In this document: positions 29,701 through 43,015 of the stretch, piece by piece
How positions within the stretch are numbered: position 1 is the stretch's first letter
How the letters are laid out: each line of letters starts with the position of its first letter
Assembly: GCA_002049455.2 (NCBI GenBank)
Contig: KV918827.1
Span: 124,001 to 188,000, forward strand
From: Porphyra umbilicalis
Taxonomy: Eukaryota; Rhodophyta; Bangiophyceae; Bangiales; Bangiaceae
Length of the DNA stretch: 64,000 nt
Direction: 5' to 3'
Translations under genes and position numbers: made by a program
Notes under the pieces: model-generated
What the model was told of the DNA's origin: nothing
What the model saw: only the letters and a program-made list of their open reading frames with translations
The model's database searches: none

Positions 29701-32700
29701 CTCAGCATGCGCGGTTAACGCTGACCTGACAGCTGGTTTTCATAGGTGCCTGTATGTGGCGGTGACAGACGTTTTGGGTCGCCACGCACAAACTGCGGAT
29801 GCAGAGGCGCACCTGGGCAGTGCAATCTGCTTTCCAAACCACCCGAAGATGTTTGGACTTCTGAGGTGCCGCCCCGCAGCATGCGCGGCGGACGATGCGC
29901 TGACATGCCGTATTGGCCGGTGACAGACGTTTCGGGTCGCCACGCGCAAACTATGCACGCACGGGCGTACCTGGGCAGCGCAATCTGCTTTCCACGACAC
30001 CCGAAGACTCTCGGGGTGTCGGTCCGCCACCACTCAGCATGCGCGGTTAACGCTGACCTGACCGCTGGTTTTCATAGGTGCCTGTACGTGGCGGTGACAG
30101 ACGTTTTGGGTCGCCACGCACAAACTGCGGATGCAGGGGCGCACCTGGGCAGTGCAATCTGCTTTCCAAACCACCCGAAGACGTTTGGACTGCTGAAGTG
30201 CCGCCCCGCAGCATGCGCGGCGGACGATGCGCTGACATGCCGTATTGGCCGGTGACAGACGTTTCGGGTCGCCACGCGCAAACTATGCACGCACGGGCGT
30301 ACCTGGGCAGCGCAATCTGCTTTCCACAACACCCAAAAACTCTCGGGGTGTCTACCCGCCACCACTCAGCATGCGCGGTTAACGCTGACCTGACACCTGG
30401 TTTTCATAGGTGCCTGTACGTGGCGGTGACAGACGTTTTGGGTCGCCACGCACAAACTGCGGATGCAGGGGCGCACCTGGGCAGTGCAATCTGCTTTCAA
30501 AACCACCCGAAGACGTTTGGACTGCTGAAGTGCCGCCCCGCAGCATGCGCGGCGGACGATGCGCTGACATGCCGTATTGGCCGGTGACAGACGTTTCGGG
30601 TCGCCACGCGCAAACTATGCACGCACGGGCGTACCTGGGCAGCGCAATCTGCTTTCCACAACACCCAAAACTCTCGGGGTGTCTACTCGCCACCACTCAG
30701 CATGCGCGGTTAACGCTGACCTGACACCTGGTTTTCATAGGTGCCTGTATGTGGCGGTGACAGACGTTTTGGGTCGCCACGCACAAACTGCGGATGCAGG
30801 GGCGCACCTGGGCAGTGCAATCTGCTTTCCAAACCACCCGAAGACATTTGGACTGCTGAAGTGCCGACCCGCAGCATGCGCGGCGGACGATGCGCTGACA
30901 TGCCGTATTGGCCGGTGACAGACGTTTCGGGTCGCCACGCGCAAACTATGCACGCACGGGCGTACCTAGGCAGCGCAATCTGCTTTCCACGACACCCGAA
31001 GACTCTCGGGGTGCCGATCCGGCACCACTCAGCATGCGCGGTTCACGCTGACCTGACAGCTGGTTTTCATAGGTGCCTGTATGTGGCGGTGACAGACGTT
31101 TTGGGTCGCCACGCACAAGCTGCGGATGCAGGGGCGCACCTGGGCAGTGCAATCTGCTCTCCAAACCACCCGAAGACGCTTGGACTGCTGAGGTGCCGCC
31201 CCGTAGCATGTGCGGCGGACGATGCGCTGACATGCCGTATTGGCCGGGGACAGACGTTTCGGGTCGCCACGCGCAAGCTATGCACGCACGGGCGTACCTG
31301 GGCTGCGCAATCTGCTTTCCACGACACCCGAAGACTCTCGGGGTGCCGATCAGCCACCACTCAGCATGCGCGGTTAACGCTGACCTGACACCTGGTTTTC
31401 ATAGGTGCCTGGTTGTGGCGGTGACAGACGTTTTGGGTCGCCACGCACAAACTGCGGATGCAGGGGCGCACCTGGGCAGTGCAATCTGCTTTCCAAACCA
31501 CCCGAAGACGTTTGGACTGCTGAAGTGCCGACCCGCAGCATGCGCGGCGGACGATGCGCTGACATGCGGTATTGGCCGGTGACAGACGTTTCGGGTCGCC
31601 ACGCGCAAACTATGCACGCACGGGCGTACCTAGGCAGCGCAATCTGCTTTCCACGACACCCGAAGACTCTCGGGGTGCCGATCCGCCACCACTCAGCATG
31701 CGCGGTTCACGCTGACCTGACAGCTGGTTTTCATAGGTGCCTGTATGTGGCGGTGACAGACGTTTTGGGTCGCCACGCACAAGCTGCGGATGCAGGGGCG
31801 CACCTGGGCAGTGCAATCTGCTCTCCAAACCACCCGAAGACGCTTGGACTGCTGAGGTGCCGCCCCGTAGCATGTGCGGCGGACGATGCGCTGACATGCC
31901 GTATTGGCCGGGGACAGACGTTTCGGGTCGCCACGCGCAAGCTATGCACGCACGGGCGTACCTGGGCTGCGCAATCTGCTTTCCACGACACCCGAAGACT
32001 CTCGGGGTGCCGATCAGCCACCGCTCAGCATGCGCGGTTAACGCTGACCTGACACCTGGTTTTCATAGGTGCCTGTATGTGGCGGTGACAGACGTTTTGG
32101 GTCGCCACGCACAAACTGCGGATGCAGGGGCGCACCTGGGCAGTGCAATCTGCTTTCCAAACCACCCGAAGACGTTTGGACTGCTGAAGTGCCGCCCCGC
32201 AGCATGCGCGGCGGACGATGCGCTGACATGCGGTATTGGCCGGTGACAGACGTTTCGGGTCGCCACGCGCAAACTATGCACGCACGGGCGTACCTAGGCA
32301 GCGCAATCTGCATTCCACGACACCCGAAGACTCTCGGGGAGCCGATCCGCCACCACTCAGCATGCGCGGTTCACGCTGACCTGACAGCTGGTTTTCATAG
32401 GTGCCTGTATGCGGCGGTGACAGACGTTTTGGGTCGCCACGCACAAACTGCGGATGCAGGGGCGCACCTGGGCAGTGCAATCTGCTTTCCAAACCACCCG
32501 AAGACGTTTGGACTGCTGAAGTGCCGACCCGCAGCATGCGCGGCGGACGATGCGATGACATGCCGTATTGGCCGGTGACAGACGTTTCGGGTCGCCACGC
32601 GCAAACTATGCACGCACGGGCGTACCTAGGCAGCGCAATCTGCTTTCCACGACACCCGAAGACTCTCGGGGTGCCGATCCGCACCACTCAGCATGCGCGG

Positions 32701-34380
32701 TTCACGCTGACCTGACAGCTGGTTTTCATAGGTGCCTGTATGTGGCGGTGACAGACGTTTTGGGTCGCCACGCACAAGCTGCGGATGCAGGGGCGCACCT
32801 GGGCAGTGCAATCTGCTCTCCAAACCACCCGAAGACGCTTGGACTGCTGAGGTGCCGCCCCGTAGCATGTGCGGCGGACGATGCGCTGACATGCCGTATT
32901 GGCCGGGACAGACGTTTCGGGTCGCCACGCGCAAACTATGCACGCACGGGCGTACCTGGGCTGCGCAATCTGCTTTCCACGACACCCGAAGACTCTCGGG
33001 GTGCCGATCAGCCACCACTCAGCATGCGCGGTTAACGCTGACCTGACACCTGGTTTTCATAGGTGCCTGTATGTGGCGGTGACAGACGTTTTGGGTCGCC
33101 ACGCACAAACTGCGGATGCAGGGGCGCACCTGGGCAGTGCAATCTGCTTTCCAAACCACCCGAAGACGTTTGGACTGCTGAAGTGCCGCCCCGCAGCATG
33201 CGCGGCGGACGATGCGCTGACATGCCGGTATTGGCCGGTGACAGACGTTTCGGGTCGCCACGCGCAAACTATGCACGCACGGGCGTACCTGGGCAGCGCA
33301 ATCTGCTTTCCACGACACCCGAAGACTCTCGGGGTGCCGATCCGCCACCACTCAGCATGCGCGGTTCACGCTGACCTGACAGCTGGTTTTCATAGGTGCC
33401 TGTATGTGGCGGTGACAGACGTTTTGGGTCGCCACGCACAAACTGCGGATGCAGGGGCGCACCTGGGCAGTGCAATCTGCTTTCCAAACCACCCGAAGAC
33501 GTTTGGACTGCTGAAGTGCCGCCCCGCAGCATGCGCGGCGGACGATGCGCTGACATGCGGTATTGGCCGGTGACAGACGTTTCGGGTCGCCACGCGCAAA
33601 CTATGCACGCACGGGCGTACCTGGCAGCGCAATCTGCTTTCCACGACACCCGAAGACTCTCGGGGTGCCGATCCGCCACCACTCAGCATGCGCGGTTCAC
33701 GCTGACCTGACAGCTGGTTTTCATAGGTGCCTGTATGTGGCGGTGACAGACGTTTTGGGTCGCCACGCACAAACTGCGGATGCAGGGGCGCACCTGGGCA
33801 GTGCAATCTGCTTTCCAAACCACCCGAAGACGTTTGGACTGCTGAAGTGCCGCCCCGCAGCATGCGCGGCGGACGATGCGCTGACATGCCGTATTGGCCG
33901 GTGACAGACGTTTCGGGTCGCCACGCGCAAACTATGCACGCACGGGCGTACCTGGGCAGCGCAATCTGCTTTCCACACACCCAAAACTCTCGGGGTGTCT
34001 ATCCGCCACCACTCAGCATGCGCGGTTAACGCTGACCTGACACCTGGTTTTCATAGGTGCCTGTATGTGGCGGTGACAGACGTTTTGGGTCGCCACGCAC
34101 AAACTGCGGATGCAGGGGCGCACCTGGGCAGTGCAATCTGCTTTCCAAACCACCCGAAGACGTTTGGACTGCTGAAGTGCCGCCCCGCAGCATGCGCGGC
34201 GGACGATGCGCTGACATGCGGTATTGGCCGGTGACAGACGTTTCGGGTCGCCACGCGCAAACTATGCACGCACGGGCGTACCTGGGCAGCGCAATCTGCT
34301 TTCCACGACACCCGAAGACTCTCGGGGTGCGATCCGCCACCACTCAGCATGCGCGGTTCACGCTGACCTGACAGCTGGTT
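26773..34380. repeat. Satellite edge zone, heterogeneous units
   Basis: Neighbouring dimers differ at many sites here (for example cttctgagg versus ctgctgaag in A, acagctgg versus acacctgg in B). It also holds a higher-order block of two dimers (664 bp) repeated at 30741-32068. Greater divergence at an array edge is usual for satellites. Confidence 0.8.
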
Positions 34381-37300
34381 TTCATAGGTGCCTGTATGTG
34401 GCGGTGACAGACGTTTTGGGTCGCCACGCACAAACTGCGGATGCAGGGGCGCACCTGGGCAGTGCAATCTGCTTTCCAAACCACCCGAAGACGTTTGGAC
34501 TGCTGAAGTGCCGCCCCGCAGCATGCGCGGCGGACGATGCGCTGACATGCCGTATTGGCCGGTGACAGACGTTTCGGGTCGCCACGCGCAAACTATGCAC
34601 GCACGGGCGTACCTGGGCAGCGCAATCTGCTTTCCACGACACCCGAAGACTCTCGGGGTGTCGATCCGCCACCACTCAGCATGCGCGGTTAACGCTGACC
34701 TGACACCTGGTTTTCATAGGTGCCTGTATGTGGCGGTGACAGACGTTTTGGGTCGCCACGCACAAACTGCGGATGCAGGGGCGCACCTGGGCAGTGCAAT
34801 CTGCTTTCCAAACCACCCGAAGACGTTTGGACTGCTGAAGTGCCGCCCCGCAGCATGCGCGGCGGACGATGCGCTGACATGCCGTATTGGCCGGTGACAG
34901 ACGTTTCGGGTCGCCACGCGCAAACTATGCACGCACGGGCGTACCTGGGCAGCGCAATCTGCTTTCCACGACACCCGAAGACTCTCGGGGTGTCGATCCG
35001 CCACCACTCAGCATGCGCGGTTAACGCTGACCTGACACTGGTTTTCATAGGTGCCTGTATGTGGCGGTGACAGACGTTTTGGGTCGCCACGCACAAACTG
35101 CGGATGCAGGGGCGCACCTGGGCAGTGCAATCTGCTTTCCAAACCACCCGAAGACGTTTGGACTGCTGAAGTGCCGCCCCGCAGCATGCGCGGCGGACGA
35201 TGCGCTGACATGCCGTATTGGCCGGTGACAGACGTTTCGGGTCGCCACGCGCAAACTATGCACGCACGGGCGTACCTGGGCAGCGCAATCTGCTTTCCAC
35301 GACACCCGAAGACTCTCGGGGTGTCGATCCGCCACCACTCAGCATGCGCGGTTAACGCTGACCTGACACTGGTTTTCATAGGTGCCTGTATGTGGCGGTG
35401 ACAGACGTTTTGGGTCGCCACGCACAAACTGCGGATGCAGGGGCGCACCTGGGCAGTGCAATCTGCTTTCCAAACCACCCGAAGACGTTTGGACTGCTGA
35501 AGTGCCGCCCCGCAGCATGCGCGGCGGACGATGCGCTGACATGCGGTATTGGCCGGTGACAGACGTTTCGGGTCGCCACGCGCAAACTATGCACGCACGG
35601 GCGTACCTGGGCAGCGCAATCTGCTTTCCACGACACCCGAAGACTCTCGGGGTGTCGATCCGCCACCACTCAGCATGCGCGGTTAACGCTGACCTGACAC
35701 CTGGTTTTCATAGGTGCCTGTATGTGGCGGTGACAGACGTTTTGGGTCGCCACGCACAAACTGCGGATGCAGGGGCGCACCTGGGCAGTGCAATCTGCTT
35801 TCCAAACCACCCGAAGACGTTTGGACTGCTGAAGTGCCGCCCCGCAGCATGCGCGGCGGACGATGCGCTGACATGCGGTATTGGCCGGTGACAGACGTTT
35901 CGGGTCGCCACGCGCAAACTATGCACGCACGGGCGTACCTGGGCAGCGCAATCTGCTTTCCACGACACCCGAAGACTCTCGGGGTGTCGATCCGCCACCA
36001 CTCAGCATGCGCGGTTAACGCTGACCTGACACCTGGTTTTCATAGGTGCCTGTATGTGGCGGTGACAGACGTTTTGGGTCGCCACGCACAAACTGCGGAT
36101 GCAGGGGCGCACCTGGGCAGTGCAATCTGCTTTCCAAACCACCCGAAGACGTTTGGACTGCTGAAGTGCCGCCCCGCAGCATGCGCGGCGGACGATGCGC
36201 TGACATGCGGTATTGGCCGGTGACAGACGTTTGGGTCGCCACGCGCAAACTATGCACGCACGGGCGTACCTGGGCAGCGCAATCTGCTTTCCACGACACC
36301 CGAAGACTCTCGGGGTGTCTATCCGCCACCACTCAGCATGCGCGGTTAACGCTGACCTGACACCTGGTTTTCATAGGTGCCTGTATGTGGCGGTGACAGA
36401 CGTTTTGGGTCGCCACGCACAAACTGCGGATGCAGGGGCGCACCTGGGCAGTGCAATCTGCTTTCCAAACCACCCGAAGACGTTTGGACTGCTGAAGTGC
36501 CGCCCCGCAGCATGCGCGGCGGACGATGCGCTGACATGCGGTATTGGCCGGTGACAGACGTTTCGGGTCGCCACGCGCAAACTATGCACGCACGGGCGTA
36601 CCTGGGCAGCGCAATCTGCTTTCCACGACACCCGAAGACTCTCGGGGTGTCGATCCGCCACCACTCAGCATGCGCGGTTAACGCTGACCTGACACCTGGT
36701 TTTCATAGGTGCCTGTATGTGGCGGTGACAGACGTTTTGGGTCGCCACGCACAAACTGCGGATGCAGGGGCGCACCTGGGCAGTGCAATCTGCTTTCCAA
36801 ACCACCCGAAGACGTTTGGACTGCTGAAGTGCCGCCCCGCAGCATGCGCGGCGGACGATGCGCTGACATGCGGTATTGGCCGGTGACAGACGTTTCGGGT
36901 CGCCACGCGCAAACTATGCACGCACGGGCGTACCTGGGCAGCGCAATCTGCTTTCCACGACACCCGAAGACTCTCGGGGTGTCGATCCGCCACCACTCAG
37001 CATGCGCGGTTAACGCTGACCTGACACCTGGTTTTCATAGGTGCCTGTATGTGGCGGTGACAGACGTTTTGGGTCGCCACGCACAAACTGCGGATGCAGG
37101 GGCGCACCTGGGCAGTGCAATCTGCTTTCCAAACCACCCGAAGACGTTTGGACTGCTGAAGTGCCGCCCCGCAGCATGCGCGGCGGACGATGCGCTGACA
37201 TGCGGTATTGGCCGGTGACAGACGTTTTGGGTCGCCACGCGCAAACTATGCACGCACGGGCGTACCTGGGCAGCGCAATCTGCTTTCCACGACACCCGAA

Positions 37301-40300
37301 GACTCTCGGGGTGTCTATCCGCCACCACTCAGCATGCGCGGTTAACGCTGACCTGACACCTGGTTTTCATAGGTGCCTGTATGTGGCGGTGACAGACGTT
37401 TTGGGTCGCCACGCACAAACTGCGGATGCAGGGGCGCACCTGGGCAGTGCAATCTGCTTTCCAAACCACCCGAAGACGTTTGGACTGCTGAAGTGCCGCC
37501 CCGCAGCATGCGCGGCGGACGATGCGCTGACATGCCGTATTGGCCGGTGACAGACGTTTCGGGTCGCCACGCGCAAACTATGCACGCACGGGCGTACCTG
37601 GGCAGCGCAATCTGCTTTCCACGACACCCGAAGACTCTCGGGGTGTCGATCCGCCACCACTCAGCATGCGCGGTTAACGCTGACCTGACACCTGGTTTTC
37701 ATAGGTGCCTGTATGTGGCGGTGACAGACGTTTTGGGTCGCCACGCACAAACTGCGGATGCAGGGGCGCACCTGGGCAGTGCAATCTGCTTTCCAAACCA
37801 CCCGAAGACGTTTGGACTGCTGAAGTGCCGCCCCGCAGCATGCGCGGCGGACGATGCGCTGACATGCGGTATTGGCCGGTGACAGACGTTTCGGGTCGCC
37901 ACGCGCAAACTATGCACGCACGGGCGTACCTGGGCAGCGCAATCTGCTTTCCACGACACCCGAAGACTCTCGGGGTGTCGATCCGCCACCACTCAGCATG
38001 CGCGGTTAACGCTGACCTGACACCTGGTTTTCATAGGTGCCTGTATGTGGCGGTGACAGACGTTTTGGGTCGCCACGCACAAACTGCGGATGCAGGGGCG
38101 CACCTGGGCAGTGCAATCTGCTTTCCAAACCACCCGAAGACGTTTGGACTGCTGAAGTGCCGCCCCGCAGCATGCGCGGCGGACGATGCGCTGACATGCG
38201 GTATTGGCCGGTGACAGACGTTTCGGGTCGCCACGCGCAAACTATGCACGCACGGGCGTACCTGGGCAGCGCAATCTGCTTTCCACGACACCCGAAGACT
38301 CTCGGGGTGTCGATCCGCCACCACTCAGCATGCGCGGTTAACGCTGACCTGACACCTGGTTTTCATAGGTGCCTGTATGTGGCGGTGACAGACGTTTTGG
38401 GTCGCCACGCACAAACTGCGGATGCAGGGGCGCACCTGGGCAGTGCAATCTGCTTTCCAAACCACCCGAAGACGTTTGGACTGCTGAAGTGCCGCCCCGC
38501 AGCATGCGCGGCGGACGATGCGCTGACATGCGGTATTGGCCGGTGACAGACGTTTGGGTCGCCACGCGCAAACTATGCACGCACGGGCGTACCTGGGCAG
38601 CGCAATCTGCTTTCCACGACACCCGAAGACTCTCGGGGTGTCGATCCGCCACCACTCAGCATGCGCGGTTAACGCTGACCTGACACCTGGTTTTCATAGG
38701 TGCCTGTATGTGGCGGTGACAGACGTTTTGGGTCGCCACGCACAAACTGCGGATGCAGGGGCGCACCTGGGCAGTGCAATCTGCTTTCCAAACCACCCGA
38801 AGACGTTTGGACTGCTGAAGTGCCGCCCCGCAGCATGCGCGGCGGACGATGCGCTGACATGCGGTATTGGCCGGTGACAGACGTTTTGGGTCGCCACGCG
38901 CAAACTATGCACGCACGGGCGTACCTGGGCAGCGCAATCTGCTTTCCACGACACCCGAAGACTCTCGGGGTGTCGATCCGCCACCACTCAGCATGCGCGG
39001 TTAACGCTGACCTGACACCTGGTTTTCATAGGTGCCTGTATGTGGCGGTGACAGACGTTTTGGGTCGCCACGCACAAACTGCGGATGCAGGGGCGCACCT
39101 GGGCAGTGCAATCTGCTTTCCAAACCACCCGAAGACGTTTGGACTGCTGAAGTGCCGCCCCGCAGCATGCGCGGCGGACGATGCGCTGACATGCGGTATT
39201 GGCCGGTGACAGACGTTTTGGGTCGCCACGCGCAAACTATGCACGCACGGGCGTACCTGGGCAGCGCAATCTGCTTTCCACGACACCCGAAGACTCTCGG
39301 GGTGTCGATCCGCCACCACTCAGCATGCGCGGTTAACGCTGACCTGACACCTGGTTTTCATAGGTGCCTGTATGTGGCGGTGACAGACGTTTTGGGTCGC
39401 CACGCACAAACTGCGGATGCAGGGGCGCACCTGGGCAGTGCAATCTGCTTTCCAAACCACCCGAAGACGTTTGGACTGCTGAAGTGCCGCCCCGCAGCAT
39501 GCGCGGCGGACGATGCGCTGACATGCGGTATTGGCCGGTGACAGACGTTTTGGGTCGCCACGCGCAAACTATGCACGCACGGGCGTACCTGGGCAGCGCA
39601 ATCTGCTTTCCACGACACCCGAAGACTCTCGGGGTGTCTATCCGCCACCACTCAGCATGCGCGGTTAACGCTGACCTGACACCTGGTTTTCATAGGTGCC
39701 TGTATGTGGCGGTGACAGACGTTTTGGGTCGCCACGCACAAACTGCGGATGCAGGGGCGCACCTGGGCAGTGCAATCTGCTTTCCAAACCACCCGAAGAC
39801 GTTTGGACTGCTGAAGTGCCGCCCCGCAGCATGCGCGGCGGACGATGCGCTGACATGCGGTATTGGCCGGTGACAGACGTTTTGGGTCGCCACGCGCAAA
39901 CTATGCACGCACGGGCGTACCTGGGCAGCGCAATCTGCTTTCCACGACACCCGAAGACTCTCGGGGTGTCGATCCGCCACCACTCAGCATGCGCGGTTAA
40001 CGCTGACCTGACACCTGGTTTTCATAGGTGCCTGTATGTGGCGGTGACAGACGTTTTGGGTCGCCACGCACAAACTGCGGATGCAGGGGCGCACCTGGGC
40101 AGTGCAATCTGCTTTCCAAACCACCCGAAGACGTTTGGACTGCTGAAGTGCCGCCCCGCAGCATGCGCGGCGGACGATGCGCTGACATGCGGTATTGGCC
40201 GGTGACAGACGTTTTGGGTCGCCACGCGCAAACTATGCACGCACGGGCGTACCTGGGCAGCGCAATCTGCTTTCCACGACACCCGAAGACTCTCGGGGTG

Positions 40301-43015
40301 TCGATCCGCCACCACTCAGCATGCGCGGTTAACGCTGACCTGACACCTGGTTTTCATAGGTGCCTGTATGTGGCGGTGACAGACGTTTTGGGTCGCCACG
40401 CACAAACTGCGGATGCAGGGGCGCACCTGGGCAGTGCAATCTGCTTTCCAAACCACCCGAAGACGTTTGGACTGCTGAAGTGCCGCCCCGCAGCATGCGC
40501 GGCGGACGATGCGCTGACATGCGGTATTGGCCGGTGACAGACGTTTTGGGTCGCCACGCGCAAACTATGCACGCACGGGCGTACCTGGGCAGCGCAATCT
40601 GCTTTCCACGACACCCGAAGACTCTCGGGGTGTCGATCCGCCACCACTCAGCATGCGCGGTTAACGCTGACCTGACACCTGGTTTTCATAGGTGCCTGTA
40701 TGTGGCGGTGACAGACGTTTTGGGTCGCCACGCACAAACTGCGGATGCAGGGGCGCACCTGGGCAGTGCAATCTGCTTTCCAAACCACCCGAAGACGTTT
40801 GGACTGCTGAAGTGCCGCCCCGCAGCATGCGCGGCGGACGATGCGCTGACATGCGGTATTGGCCGGTGACAGACGTTTTGGGTCGCCACGCGCAAACTAT
40901 GCACGCACGGGCGTACCTGGGCAGCGCAATCTGCTTTCCACGACACCCGAAGACTCTCGGGGTGTCGATCCGCCACCACTCAGCATGCGCGGTTAACGCT
41001 GACCTGACACCTGGTTTTCATAGGTGCCTGTATGTGGCGGTGACAGACGTTTTGGGTCGCCACGCACAAACTGCGGATGCAGGGGCGCACCTGGGCAGTG
41101 CAATCTGCTTTCCAAACCACCCGAAGACGTTTGGACTGCTGAAGTGCCGCCCCGCAGCATGCGCGGCGGACGATGCGCTGACATGCGGTATTGGCCGGTG
41201 ACAGACGTTTTGGGTCGCCACGCGCAAACTATGCACGCACGGGCGTACCTGGGCAGCGCAATCTGCTTTCCACGACACCCGAAGACTCTCGGGGTGTCGA
41301 TCCGCCACCACTCAGCATGCGCGGTTAACGCTGACCTGACACCTGGTTTTCATAGGTGCCTGTATGTGGCGGTGACAGACGTTTTGGGTCGCCACGCACA
41401 AACTGCGGATGCAGGGGCGCACCTGGGCAGTGCAATCTGCTTTCCAAACCACCCGAAGACGTTTGGACTGCTGAAGTGCCGCCCCGCAGCATGCGCGGCG
41501 GACGATGCGCTGACATGCGGTATTGGCCGGTGACAGACGTTTTGGGTCGCCACGCGCAAACTATGCACGCACGGGCGTACCTGGGCAGCGCAATCTGCTT
41601 TCCACGACACCCGAAGACTCTCGGGGTGTCGATCCGCCACCACTCAGCATGCGCGGTTAACGCTGACCTGACACCTGGTTTTCATAGGTGCCTGTATGTG
41701 GCGGTGACAGACGTTTTGGGTCGCCACGCACAAACTGCGGATGCAGGGGCGCACCTGGGCAGTGCAATCTGCTTTCCAAACCACCCGAAGACGTTTGGAC
41801 TGCTGAAGTGCCGCCCCGCAGCATGCGCGGCGGACGATGCGCTGACATGCGGTATTGGCCGGTGACAGACGTTTTGGGTCGCCACGCGCAAACTATGCAC
41901 GCACGGGCGTACCTGGGCAGCGCAATCTGCTTTCCACGACACCCGAAGACTCTCGGGGTGTCGATCCGCCACCACTCAGCATGCGCGGTTAACGCTGACC
42001 TGACACCTGGTTTTCATAGGTGCCTGTATGTGGCGGTGACAGACGTTTTGGGTCGCCACGCACAAACTGCGGATGCAGGGGCGCACCTGGGCAGTGCAAT
42101 CTGCTTTCCAAACCACCCGAAGACGTTTGGACTGCTGAAGTGCCGCCCCGCAGCATGCGCGGCGGACGATGCGCTGACATGCGGTATTGGCCGGTGACAG
42201 ACGTTTTGGGTCGCCACGCGCAAACTATGCACGCACGGGCGTACCTGGGCAGCGCAATCTGCTTTCCACGACACCCGAAGACTCTCGGGGTGTCGATCCG
42301 CCACCACTCAGCATGCGCGGTTAACGCTGACCTGACACCTGGTTTTCATAGGTGCCTGTATGTGGCGGTGACAGACGTTTTGGGTCGCCACGCACAAACT
42401 GCGGATGCAGGGGCGCACCTGGGCAGTGCAATCTGCTTTCCAAACCACCCGAAGACGTTTGGACTGCTGAAGTGCCGCCCCGCAGCATGCGCGGCGGACG
42501 ATGCGCTGACATGCGGTATTGGCCGGTGACAGACGTTTTGGGTCGCCACGCGCAAACTATGCACGCACGGGCGTACCTGGGCAGCGCAATCTGCTTTCCA
42601 CGACACCCGAAGACTCTCGGGGTGTCGATCCGCCACCACTCAGCATGCGCGGTTAACGCTGACCTGACACCTGGTTTTCATAGGTGCCTGTATGTGGCGG
42701 TGACAGACGTTTTGGGTCGCCACGCACAAACTGCGGATGCAGGGGCGCACCTGGGCAGTGCAATCTGCTTTCCAAACCACCCGAAGACGTTTGGACTGCT
42801 GAAGTGCCGCCCCGCAGCATGCGCGGCGGACGATGCGCTGACATGCGGTATTGGCCGGTGACAGACGTTTTGGGTCGCCACGCGCAAACTATGCACGCAC
42901 GGGCGTACCTGGGCAGCGCAATCTGCTTTCCACGACACCCGAAGACTCTCGGGGTGTCGATCCGCCACCACTCAGCATGCGCGGTTAACGCTGACCTGAC
43001 ACCTGGTTTTCATAG
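34381..43015. repeat. Satellite homogeneous zone, tgtatgtggcgg / acacctgg type
   Basis: About 26 nearly identical dimers. From about 38880 the start of monomer B changes from gtttcgggtc to gttttgggtc, the form otherwise found in monomer A. Confidence 0.8.
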
